64,000 nucleotides of DNA from Pleurotus djamor (taxonomy: Eukaryota; Basidiomycota; Agaricomycetes; Agaricales; Pleurotaceae), in assembly GCA_029747585.1 (NCBI GenBank), contig JAPEVF010000002.1:101405-165404 (forward strand). The letters are read 5' to 3'. This document shows, in pieces, positions 1 to 11,038 of this stretch; the stretch's first letter is position 1, and every line of letters begins with the position of its first letter. Both the position numbers and the translations under genes were made by a program. Under the pieces are notes generated by a model. That model was not told where the DNA came from. It was given only the letters and a program-made list of their open reading frames with translations, and did not search any database.

Positions 1-1696
1 AACAAGTATGAGGATGTTTCCAAGTTCATGTGTAGATTATGGCGAAGCCATATCGTACAACAATCCAGGAGTGCGCAAAGCACCGGCGTTGGTGGTTTCA
101 ACAGTGGCAAGGGTGGTTGTCTCTACGGGAATTGAAATGACGAACGTCGAAGGCCAGATAAACGACTCACCTGACGGCACAATCTGATAGTTCGATCCGT
201 TGGTTCGCTCAAGGCCTTGAGTATCTCGTAGTTCTCTGCAAATGCCAGAAGAGTATTGAGAGCAAGATTCGCATAAGCAATAGCTCTGGGAGACGCCACG
301 GAAGAAGCATGCGTGAACAGGTACGAAGATAACGCGAGGATAGTCAATGGAGGGCACCCAGTCACAGGCCTGCTCGATGTATCTTGGGGAGGCGGAGGAG
401 GCGACAAACATTCCAAGAACACGGATACGAACGTTCCATTTGATTTGATAAACTCGAAGACGAGGAGAAGCACTGCTGCGGCTTCGATCGGTCTGTAAAA
501 CGATCAAACAAACATCTTGTGCGAAAGGGAACTTCTTACTGAGTTTCGAAGAGCTTTCGTGGGCTCTCAGCGGGTTTCAATGTCAACGCTCTATCCGGTC
601 TCAGTGAAGTGACCATAGACGCCAGAGCAGTCGTCAAAGTCTGAGGAGATGGCGAGTCGTTGGAGATAACCTGGTACGCTCTACTTCATTAACCTTCGGC
701 GGAGAAGGAGACTGGACGAACCAACTTACTTGATAGCAGCTTCAAGCGCAAAATTAACGGACCAAAGTATTTGCTTCATCAGTTTGGTATCGCCGGTCTG
801 ACGGATATGTTGAAGATACAGGTTGAGATTTGCTGCATCGGATTTATGATAGTTCGCTAGTAGTGCTAAGAGCAGTGAAGCTTCGAAGGTAAATTTCTCG
901 GTATCGGGGGACTTGATGAACTACAAGCAAACTATTATAAGCAACGGAACGATGAGGATTCTTGGAAGAGTCAAGACTGACCGTTGATATGGCAGGGAAA
1001 AGATCGCGTCGTAAGAAGTAAGCACCAGGGCTTAATTGACCAACACCGCAAACATAGATGAGTGCAGCTTGCAGAATACCATGCCTGACGGAAGCTATAG
1101 TGATAGCACATGAGCTACACCGATGATCTAGTAGCATCCTGCACTCACCAGACAATTCGGAATCCACCAATCCCTCGCGAATGATCGTCACAAATTTCTG
1201 GCGACAACTCAATAAGTGGATGTCCGCAGTGACCGACGAAGGAACATACAATGAAGAAGGTATCACTCCGCCCAACACCACCAGCCATGATCTCCATGAC
1301 TTCCAATCCCGAGGGAGTCTTACTGAACAGAGTTCTCAGCAGAATCTGTAGGGTCTCAAGACCTTGAGTAGAATGGATATGTCGTAGGCATTGTGAGTAT
1401 AGGGTGTTGAATAATGACTACTAAACGGGTGGTCGATGAGTGTGGTGTATCAATGTCATGCATGAGTTGTGGCAATGGGGAGCGCGCACCTTTGAGATGC
1501 CGAGATAGGCTGCCTTAGGAAGCTCGCTCAATTTCCGGGTGAGGTAACTTCGATCAACTTCAAGCGAGAAGAGTTGGTCGAAGAACACGTCTTCGGTGTT
1601 GCCGGGGGCGATCTGCACATACGTAGAGCCACCGAACAGCTTGTCATACCAAAGCACGAATTTCGAGCCCGAGGATGGCCTCCTGGAGTTCAGCAT
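1..1696 (-). CDS. ARMH3-like armadillo-repeat protein (DUF1741 family), 3' end cut by window
   Basis: The reading starts at the ATG at 1696 (MLNSRRPSSGSKF) and runs leftwards off the window, so the C-terminus is missing. Several short introns interrupt it; one donor follows KAAYLGISK. Recognisable blocks are FFDQLFSLEVDRSYL near the N-terminus, VCGVGQLSPGAYFLRRDLFP around 1000-1070, and ASSVASPRAIAYANLALNTL around 230-310. These match my memory of fungal relatives of human ARMH3 (C10orf76), an all-helical protein that in animals works with GBF1 and PI4KB at the Golgi; whether the fungal protein does so is inference. The exon between about 500 and 840 was not resolved. The ATG lies about 105 bp from the stop of the next gene on the same strand, leaving little promoter space. 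Confidence 0.6.
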
Positions 1697-1801
1697 AGAC
1701 TGCAGAGAAGTGGGAGTGCCAAGCGCTAATTTACAACTACGACACGTATGAACACGAAATACAAATTCGGTGGTGAACTGTCCAAAAACAACGAGCGATC
1801 A

Positions 1802-3809
1802 TCATGGAACAGGCAGGGTAGCATCAACCATTTCGGTAATCCACGACATAAGGGACTCATCTCGCAGATGTACGCCTTCCAGTAGCTTGCGAACGCCGAG
1901 AAAGGCCTTCCTTCCTTTTCTCCCAGCCTCCTGCTCGACATCTCCCGATATTGATTCGCGCTCTCCGTCTTGTTCGATCTCTTCAACAACGCCTGGGAAG
2001 CCAAAGTGGTCTGCGTCTGGCCGAGGCGCCTCTTCTGTCGCTGAGAAGGAGGCTCTGAACAAGGCGCGGATACACAAGAGCGCAGTCAATGACGTTGAGG
2101 AGGGGTCGGACCGAGGGACTTGATAGGTGATAACTGTTTGACGGGGTGGTGGAGGGGGACGACTCGTGGGATGGGCCATCGGGTGTGGGGATGATGGCGA
2201 GGGTAGCGTGATGGTTTCGCTTTGCGACGGATGTTTGGGCGGAGGTTGTGAGCTAGCCAAGTGGGTAAGAATATGGGCTCGAAGAAGTGGAGTGGGCATC
2301 GATTCCTGAGTGCATTTGGACCAGAGGCACGGTGAAGCATCCACGGTTTTGAGGTGCTCGAGAAGGTGTTCATACAGCGCACTAGGTGAAAGGAACCCAG
2401 GCTCTTGACACTGGCAACGATCCCAGCGACATTTGAACCGTTCTGAGACGACTGTGTCCTTCCTTCGATCGACGCCTCGCACAACGAATCTGGGAGTCGG
2501 ACCTTGCAAAACCATGGCCTGAGCCTGAGGGAAGACAAAGTTCACATTTTTAATCACATCTGATGCAACAAGGAGGGGAAAGCGGTCCTGATATTGCATA
2601 AAGATGTCTTTATATAAATTCCAGAATTCGACTTGGGTGAGCTCGCCGTCTGCTTTGGTGACAAACATGGTTTTCATCCTGTTAGGGATGAGCTCAAAGG
2701 GGGGTTGGTTATGGATGCGGAACACTGACCATTCGTAACATCTTTGAGGCTCAGGCATTTCCAAAAGGGAGTTCAACTCTTCTTTGGTGAGTTCATGGTT
2801 CCGAGTAACGATGGTCGTAGACGGCGTGGTGTGGACAGCACCACTAATATCTTGCTGAATTGTCTCTTCCTCCTGATCCATGAGTAAGAGTACGACCAAG
2901 AGCTTGAGGATGCGGGAAACATCAGGTCGCAATAGGAAGGATGTTGCCATTTTCACGTTCGATAAGTGCGCGAAGAGATAGTTGACAGATGCAGCAACCA
3001 ATTCAGGATCATGTTGAAAGAGTGGCAAAACGAGAACAGCCGCATCAAGAGCTGGCGCAGTGGGATTGAGTTGGGACACATTGTGGGGGTTGCACAGAAC
3101 ACACTCCAAGGCAGCGAAGCCGTTGATTATTATAGAACGATTGTGGGACTGTGCGACGATTTGGTTGAGTCGAGGGACTGGATTCCGTGTGCGACACACA
3201 GAGGAAAGCACAATTTTAGGGCCGATGGCCTGTAAGAGTTCGATAGCATACAAGACAAATTCTTGGTGCGCGTCGTAGCGTGCATCGAGAGTGTCGAGTA
3301 TCAGGGATATCAATGGGAGCGTCGATGGATAGGCCGCTAGTATTTCTGCGTTGACCTCCACCGTACATGCAGACTTTAGCACCAACAACGCCTCAAGAGA
3401 GCACTGCCGTTTTTGGTTCGCCGTGGGATCTGGCGCAAAAATTCCATCGTTAGCATCGTGCAGTCCTGTGGAAGGATACCATTCGGCCCATTCGAACAAA
3501 GCTTCCAAAAGGCCCGGGACTCCATCGAGCCGAAATTGGTCTTTGATACCGAGACGACAGAGTCTATCCATAGCCCATCCAGATTCTTTTATTATGCCAG
3601 ATTTGAGAGAGAGCACGATCCTGTTGCTTGCGGTTGAGTCATAATACCAGCCTGAACGAAAAAGATATGAATTCGCGACGCATCTCGCATCAGCAAGGAA
3701 ACGCACGTTCATGGTCATCAGTAAGAATAGGGACGGATTGCGCGGATTGCACACGAGAGACCTGGGGCAACCTGTAGTACGATGGTTGCACCGAGACGGG
3801 ACGAGACAT
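1802..3809 (-). CDS. RSC9: RSC9-type chromatin-remodelling complex subunit (RFX-like domain plus C2H2 fingers)
   Basis: Two exons, 3707-3809 and 1802-3651, joined over a 55-nt GTGCGT..CAG intron, give an in-frame product of 650 residues that starts MSRPVSVQPSYYRL. The N-terminal two thirds look like helical armadillo repeats. Next comes an RFX-like winged-helix segment (VEFWNLYKDIFMQYQ to about VVRGVDRRKD). Two C2H2 zinc fingers follow: one with CRWDRC and an HLLEH histidine pair, and one with CLWSKC and HILTH. The C-terminus is proline-rich and then helical. This order is that of the RSC9/ARID2 family, a DNA-contacting subunit of RSC/PBAF SWI/SNF remodellers in the nucleus. No ARID domain is visible, as expected for fungal RSC9. 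The upstream gene on the same strand ends about 140 bp away. Confidence 0.8.
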
Positions 3810-3948
3810 GGTTGGGGAAGAAAGAGAGGTGTGGCTGATGCTCGAGAGTCAGGACGCGTTCGCTTCTTGTCACGCGATCTACAAACGCCTTCAGGTTCAG
3901 GGGCTGGTGTGATATCTCATATCCCAGTTACTAGTTACTTGTGTCGAG

Positions 3949-5971
3949 CTACATTGCCAATGATGGAACATACTCGTCATCATCCGGATATATACTACGA
4001 GCGAATGGGCTGAGACGCAGTCGGAGGTCGCCTGACTCAGTATAGAAGGCATATTCGAAGTAGAGGCCAAAATCACCGTAGGACTCCATCAGCTGTTGCA
4101 GCAACGTTGCATGAGGCTTGCGAACTAGGCTTATATTTTCTTCAGCCACACCTGGATTCGTCAATTCTCTCGCAGCTACGCGATTGAGCGTGTTGCTGAG
4201 CAAACTCACTCATCATAGACCAGCCAGAGTTCCGGTCCCCCAACCGTATAGAACGATAGAAAGGTTGATTCTTTCCCCTTGAAAGCTGAGATACGCCGTT
4301 CCGATCGATCCATTGCTGAGAGGCCGTGCAAGTGGGCTATACATTGGCGAAATTAGACAATGCATCGGTATACGAAACCAATGGAAGTACGCACGTCCCA
4401 GCCAACGATGCACGCTGTATAGTCATGATGCTTGTGTAGGAAAAACATCCCCACAGAGTAGCGAACATGAGGAAAAGAGACCCTCGAGCGGATATTGGTG
4501 CGCATTTGGCTGAAGAGATCCTGTGACAATTGATAAGCAGAACAGAGTAGTTGGCGGGTGTTGGGTTGTCGGATTAGCTCCGCTAGCTTTGGCAAAATGA
4601 CATATGAATCCAGCGGATGAGGAGACGATCCATCTTGAAGGAGGAAGTGAACTAGGCCAGGTTCACCTGTGAGAGCGATGGCAAGGAATGAAGCTGTGTC
4701 CATGGCGGATTGGCTAGAGATTTGGGAAACTGGATGCATTCGATGGGAGTTGTATATATTGCGTGAGGCTCGAATGAGCATGTCAGCATTCCTTCTGGAT
4801 AGCCTGGATAGACTGATTTCTGGTTGACCATCAAGTACAAGAGGCCAGCCCACAAGGTGATCTTCATTGACATCCAAGACTGCACTTTCGCTAGGGCCAT
4901 AGACGTTCACATAGATAGATTCACCATCTTGTTCATTGAAAACGCAGGCTATGACGATTCCAGGAAAGTTGACTGGGTGGGCTGAAAGGCCTAGCCGAGT
5001 TGCAATGGAGACAAAGACGTGAACAAGGGATATTGGAATTGTATGTTTATGAGTTGATAGATAGGCATGAGGGAAGTTGTTGAGGATCTCAGAAAAAAGC
5101 GAGGCTAGAATCATTAAATAAGAAATGCTGTCAATACTGATCAATTCGCTGAATCTATGAAACGCACGGTCAACTGTCCCAAACCCCTGCGCGTGCATGA
5201 AGCGACATATATGGACACATACGCTACGCAGGGCTGGAGTCGTCATCTTGTTGGAGATGTCTACACTGGCGGACTTAAGGTAATTGCGACACAGAGATGC
5301 AAGGTCGCCGAACTGGGCAGCCAACTTCCAAGACGGATTCAGCTTGGAATGATCGTCGTAATGGACAAAGTTGAGCTCACTGTATATGGAGACTCTCCCA
5401 TAAACATCGAAAGAATATTATGGCTCTCTTCGAACGACACCTCTGGTGAGTGACGTGCAACCTCTGCTAGTAAGTGGGTACCGTGGGTTCGAGTGATGGT
5501 GCGGAGGAAGCCTTTCGCCCAATATTGGTACGCCGACGACTTCATCGTACACGGTAGTTCACTACCAGTAGTCATCGAGACTATGTCAATAGCATGGTAC
5601 TGAGCCTCTAGCTCGATGGCATCCCAGACGTCGAAATTGAACGGAACAATTGACCTGAGGTTCTCCCATTGAATACTCCCTGCCACCAAGTCGGCAAGAT
5701 GCCTCAAGGCTCGACGATCCTTTCGACGTCTCTCAGAATAATCAAGCTTCCAATTGAAACTAGGCTCCAAGATGGCGGGTAAGGGCGGGTGGGTGTAGCG
5801 TGTCCGGTAATGGGCTTCCCATATTGAGGACATCGAAGCGGCTCGATTTAATAGCACACTCGACTGAAGACAGGCCACAAGCGTTTGAGTACTAACATCG
5901 TCGTGTGGAACTCTGGACGGAGGGAGATACTGGAGAATGTGGACGTAGACATCGAAGTGAAGGAAAGGCAT
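3949..5971 (-). CDS. FBXO21-like F-box protein with C-terminal YccV/HspQ-type domain
   Basis: Four exons (5381-5971, 4395-5312, 4210-4336, 3949-4151) with introns of 68, 58 and 58 nt join to an open frame of 612 residues. The N-terminus carries an F-box-like start (HFDVYVHILQYLPPSRVP). The middle resembles the SirB1/transglutaminase-like region of FBXO21 (FMGESPYTFGDLASLCRNYL after splicing). The C-terminus has a YccV-like domain: YSVGMFFLHKHHDYTACIV, then GWDPTCTASQQWIDRNGV, then VAEENI. Human FBXO21 is the substrate receptor of an SCF ubiquitin ligase, so a cytosolic SKP1-binding role is likely; substrates are unknown. The start codon lies only 53 bp from the stop of the acyltransferase upstream, so its promoter must overlap that gene's 3' end. 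The last exon join around QPFYRSIRLG is the least certain. Confidence 0.72.
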
Positions 5972-6024
5972 CGTGTATGTGGGTATCAAATAAATTAACA
6001 AGCGCTCATATCATAGCCCCTGGC

Positions 6025-7876
6025 CTAAACGAGCTCCTGTATCCCCTGGCAAAGATGGTTCCAAAAAGACTCGCAAGTCTCCCGTTCGACGCCATTGTCA
6101 TCGTAGGAGAGATTCAGTCGGAACTTTCCTCCAAACGTATATGCAAGGAGAAGCATTCCACCCGGCTTCTGACGGTTGCCTGCTGATATCGAGTGTAACT
6201 GAAGGTGAGGAAAAGCGCCATATTGAAATGTCTCGTCGACATTCCCCAAGCAAGAGACGCCAATGGTGGCAATTGAAGGCGACTTTGGGGTTGATCTCGA
6301 GGGAGGAGGCTGTACATTGACTTTGGTAGCATCCCCTATGGCCCACTCTCGAGCACGTTGGCTACGTTCGTAAGCCATCAAGCGGCTACGGGAGATAAAC
6401 ATCGGGCTACTGATTTCCTTGGAACTTTGGCTCTTGGCCAGACGCGCGCGGTGCCAAAAAGCCCGGTTGGGATCAGACGGCAAGAACGATGGCAAGACCA
6501 CATTGAAGTACCCAATGGCCAAGAACAGGTAGGAGTCATGAAATGACTCTTTCTCGGGGAGGCGCGGGCGGACATTCACCGCGGAGTACATCATCCTAAT
6601 GGGAAACTGTCAGTATATGTTGATAGAGGAGCTAAAAGACAAAGCACATGGGCATATCAATGTTCCCTCGATCGAGCCTTGTCCAAGCAAGGTTGCACAG
6701 AGCAAACACAGCTCCAGAGACGGATACACGATGAGAGCGACAGAGCTTGAGCATGCGGGTCGTATCTTCGGTCGCAAAGGCGACCTCCCGAACGACACTA
6801 TGTTGTATTCGATCAGGCGTTCGCGGAAACGGATGTCCACCCTGAATGAAGTCAGTGGATGGGAGGAGACCAAGTTGCGAGGGACACACAATCAATTTAT
6901 CTTGGTTTATTTGAAAGTCAACGATTTCGGCGGCGCGACGAAGTCGCCCACTGGAAGTGGAAGGTAGACGATGTTCCATGGGATGTGGGAGAACGGGAGA
7001 CTGACATGAGAAGGATGAGACTGAGAGGCAATCTGGTAGAGAGAGGAGGATGCCTACACCAGCGAAGGCGGCGCGTCGTCGCAAAGCGCATTCTTCTTGG
7101 AAATCTAGCCATAGCTCATCGTCCGACGTAGCGCTTCCAAAGATGCAGAAAAAGTCATTGGCGAGTTTGATGAGGGATATTCCATCGCTGATGAAGTGGG
7201 TACTGCAGAGGAAGAATTGGCACTCTACGATGGGGTGTGGTCCAGAGTTTATTGAGGAGTCGCCCGTCTCTCGTTGCCCTTCAGAGACTGAAAAGAAGAG
7301 GTAGGATAGGCGTCGATCAGACAGAGTTCGGGGCCCATTTAGAAAAAGATTGGATAAATCTAGAAGGAGGCCTCAGCGAGTGGCTTTGATGTTCCGTGGT
7401 CATTACACCCACCATCTTTCTCCAGGGATGTAAAGCACATATTCTGCCTAGCATCATTGAGCGCGTGCTCGACCGTCCTCGGAGGGGAAAGGCTAGGTGG
7501 GTTTCGTTAATCAAGACGCGAAGGGGTGGCTAAACATCACATACAGGAACCTGACATTGTCATAGTCGCGCATTTCAACCATTGACGCGAGCATCGGGTG
7601 TCTGAGACGAAGGAAGGCCCAAGCCAGTGAAACACGGGCATGGGTAGCTATGACCTTTGGACAGCGAAACCCCACATCGAGGTACCTAGGTTGCAAGTCT
7701 CGCCATGAAACACGATAAATCGACGAGAAGATGGACACAACGCACAAATCATTGACCCCATTTTGGCGAGACGGTAAATAATAAGCCAACTCGCTGTCCC
7801 CCAATTGTCGGCCAAAGGAAGTATCCTTAGAAATACCTGGGCTTCGAACATCTGGTGAAGGCGTTGACAGAGACAT
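6025..7876 (-). CDS. HXXXD-motif CoA-dependent acyltransferase-like protein, copy A
   Basis: Copy A of a tandem pair. The chosen start is the ATG at 7876 (MSLSTPSPDV), the first ATG in the frame that reaches the family signature GDSELAYYLPSRQNGVND. The gene is split by about six short introns; those I placed restore LYLDVGFRCP, DLSNLFLNGPRTLSDR, KLIGGHPF and IDMPMMMYSAVNVRP in frame. The catalytic-type HXXXD motif is HFISD inside CSTHFISDGISL, and the C-terminus has GGMLLLAYTFGGKFRLNLSYDD. The fold class is that of chloramphenicol-acetyltransferase/BAHD/condensation-domain enzymes, which move an acyl group from CoA or a carrier to an alcohol or amine. The substrate is unknown. All landmarks are present and no stop interrupts the spliced frame, so I see no sign of decay. 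Confidence 0.65.
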
Positions 7877-8055
7877 TGTACCGAAGAAACCACCGAGTGC
7901 TGAACGTTGACCATTTTCTTTGACGTCCAAGGGGACCAAATTGAAAAACCGTTCAGGTTCCTGCAGGAGCCACTAAAATGTGTCAGGCCCCACGCAAGGC
8001 TTCAGACTAAAGAGCAGGGTTCGATTAGCATTACGTAATAAAATAAAGTCAAATT

Positions 8056-10011
8056 CTATCGCGAAAGAAACTCCGTGACCCCATCGACCACATTCTTCCA
8101 AAAGGTTTGCACCATCTCAGCCTCGAATCCATTCTCATCATAACCAAGGCTCAGCCAGAGCTTACCAGCAAAGGTATACCCAAATAGCAGCATGCCACCT
8201 GGTCGCTGACGGGAGCCAGTCGTCAATGTATGGAGAGAGATATCGGGGAAATTACTGTGTTTGTAAATCCCATCCAAATTTCCAAGCAAAGATAGTCCGA
8301 TCGTAGCAACTGAAGGGGGCTTCGTATTGGTAGGCTTTGCTTTCGGTATAGGCGCTTTCCAGGTACCATTAGCCTTCGCGTCGTCTTCTTTCGCCCAACC
8401 CTTGGCGCGTTCGCCACGTTCGGAGGCTGTCAGACGACTCCGAGAGACAACCATCGGATTCTTGGCTGCTCGCGTGCTCTGGTCCTTGGCGATGCGGGCT
8501 CGATGCCAGAACGTCCTTTCCACTTCAGTGATTGGGAGGAAGGAAGGCAAAACGACGTTGAAGTAACCAATCGCAAGGAACCAGTAGGACTCCGAGCCCA
8601 ATTTGTTGGTCACAAGGTAAGGTCGGATGTTCAACGCAGAATACATCATCCTGCCTTGATAGTAAGACAAACGGATCAGAAAGGAAGCGTGGCACGACGT
8701 ACATGGGTAATCCAGGGTTCCCTTTGTTCAACCTCGCCCAAGCGACGTTACATAGAGCGAATATAGCACTCGAGATAGAAACGCCGCGTGATTTGCATAG
8801 CTTGAGGATTTTGACCGTATCTTCGCGTTCAAATGCGACAGTAGGTACGATGGTCCGACGAGCCTTTCCGGAAGTACGAGGGAAAGAATGCCCACCCTGT
8901 CAGGAAAGCTCAGAAATGTTGGTTGCGGCGAGGAGTATGCAGGGACATACAATACACTTGTCCTGGCTGATCTGGTGATCGATGCGTTCTACAGCGTGGC
9001 GAAACCGTCCGCCAACAACAGGTGGAAGCCGTTCCTCCATTGGTGGAGGCAGAACGGGGGACTTCAATCAAGCGACATGTCAGTAGGCGATTGGACGGAG
9101 ACGAGAATCGACTCACATTGGCGGACCATTCATCGCGGAGGATCGCCTGTAACTCAACATCCGATTTGCTACTTCCAAAAAGGCTAAAGTAGTCATTGGC
9201 GAACTGATGAAGGGCCATGCCATCACCGAGGAAGTGAGTGGCACATAGGAACCAATTGCATTCGACAAGTGGGTTGAGCTCAGTGTGAGAGGCGGAACGG
9301 GATAGCGGAGGTGTAAGTGGCGGACTGGGGAGTGAATCGCCATTCCCATGCTGTCCAGGCACTGAGAAAAATAGGTAGGATAGATGGTCATTGGACAATG
9401 TCCGAGGCCCGTTCAAGTACTGTTCGAGTAATTCTACAGAGCCATACGTCAGAGGAAGCGGCGTCTCGAGGACATGACAGGCAAATTACCATCTTTCGAA
9501 AGGGAGCTGAAAGAGAAATTATCCCTAGCCTCTTCAATGGCCCGGTCAGCCGATGCCGGAGGGGTGAATCTAATGGGCGATTAGTGCGTATTTCTTTGAA
9601 GATGTAGTATGCACGCCTACATGAATTTCACGTCGTCATAGTCGTTCATACGAACGACTGATGCGAGAAGTGGATGTCTGTTGCGAAGGATCGTCCAGAC
9701 CAAGTTGACTCTAGCACTTGTTGCGATGCTTTGAGGTGCCTTGAAGCCGATATGGAGGTACCTACAACCGATCGCATATAAGAAAGAGAGATGAATCAAA
9801 CTGAGCAGAGGACGCACATATCGTTCACACCGCTCTCCCTAGACGGCAGATAATATGAGAGTTCGCTGTCGCCCATGCATCGCTCAAAGGATGTCTTTGA
9901 ACGCGATGGCACGGGGGCGTCGGTATGGACATCGGAGCTTCCTAACGATGCATCGAGATGGCCGACAGAGAAGGGTGCAGACTCTAGCGGGGGAGTGGGA
10001 AGAGCGGCCAT
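8056..10011 (-). CDS. HXXXD-motif CoA-dependent acyltransferase-like protein, copy B
   Basis: Copy B, head-to-tail upstream of copy A with about 180 bp between them. Start ATG at 10011 (MAALPTPPLESAPFSV). The shared signature reads GDSELSYYLPSRESGVND, and the first intron falls at the same place as in copy A, splitting the codon before YLHIGFKAPQ. The HXXXD motif is HFLGD in ATHFLGDGMALHQFAND. The last exon (8056 to about 8670) includes MMYSALNIRPYL and GGMLLFGYTFAGKLWLSLGY and ends EFLSR. Conserved intron position plus protein similarity show that A and B arose by duplication. The two differ clearly in sequence, so the duplication is not recent. Function is inferred only to class: acyl transfer, substrate unknown. 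No other biosynthetic genes adjoin, so a metabolite cluster is not indicated. Confidence 0.65.
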
Positions 10012-11038
10012 GCTAGCAATGGGTCTGAAAGAAGTTGGGTTGTTGAAAGCATTTTACGCTAGCAACTTGTATTATTCTTGTCTGAACGGCATGTTTCTCC
10101 AACGGTCTTGTATCGTGTTGACGCCGAGATCTTGATGAACCATACCACACGTGGCCCTCACTATAACGATCTCTTGAACGTTGAGCCAGTCTCAGGTCCC
10201 AGCTACTTTTGGGTTCCTGTCAACAGAACTAAAAGCGAGCCAGTGGTGGTTAGCCCGCCAAGATCTAGTTGCAACGGTGGACCCAGGCCGTCCATTCGTG
10301 TGATCCGAGTGTTTGTAGGAAGATTGTACGTACTTCTGTGGGCATCAGATCACCGGTTAACAGCCGAACCACTTCGCAAAGAACTGGTGAAACCATATGC
10401 CATGACGGGAAGTCGAGACGGACGAGGAATCGCGGTGATTGGAGGCGCGATCAATTGAGACTAGGGCGCTTAGTCGATGGGCATTTCAAATCTAGGTCGG
10501 GCAGCCAATCACCAGCCTTGCACGTATATCATGCCGTACTTGCACAGCGCATATGTTGTGTTTGATGTGGACTCTCTCAGGTCATGAGGGGGATGGCACT
10601 TGAGATGAACATACCATACGTGAGACAGCTGACATGGGAATATCGATGATGGCCCGCGAACTGGTGCGATGGGAAAACCTGGCATATGGTGGGAGACATT
10701 GCAATGCGCGCCTTGCGACGAGGTGGCAAATTTAGTGGTCATTCCATGAGGTACCTATACATTCGTTCCTCGACTAACCTGCACTCGATACGATCCTGCG
10801 GGTAGGCAGCGGCGTAAATCCCACGTCCAACAGGTTCGACAGACTTCGATGGTGGCGAGGTTGCTGGCAATGAAGCGACACCTTGTCTCCGAAAGGCCTT
10901 TCGAAAGTCGAGGCCCATTGATGCTTCGACAATGGAGCATGGAATTGAACGAGAGTCGAGGTCTAAATTTGATGGTCCATGATATTCCACAACATTGTTC
11001 TCTACGAACTTACGAGAAGTGAGTCAAATAGCATTACA
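10012..11038. other. Gene-poor gap of about 1 kb
   Basis: I cannot support a gene here. There is an open stretch on the plus strand (10078-10458, about 126 codons) and one on the minus strand (10739-10990, about 83 codons). The minus one lacks a good ATG at its start. Neither has a recognisable motif, a convincing promoter, or splice sites extending it. The right half would contain the 3' flank of the transporter gene and the left half the upstream region of acyltransferase B. Confidence 0.4.

Noticed and set aside
5343..5380. 38-nt intron in the FBXO21-like gene
   Set aside because: It is too short for this genome and breaks the frame; a 68-nt intron ending GCCCAG at 5313 restores family sequence.
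7877..7939. Upstream start for acyltransferase A
   Set aside because: The open frame begins at TTG; the first ATG is at 7876 and the conserved part begins after it.
6025..10011. A secondary-metabolite gene cluster around the acyltransferases
   Set aside because: Neighbours are chromatin, F-box and transporter genes; no polyketide synthase, terpene synthase, NRPS or P450 is adjacent.
10739..10990. Minus-strand open stretch of about 83 codons as a gene
   Set aside because: It begins with GTG, not ATG, has no motif, and no splice sites extend it convincingly.
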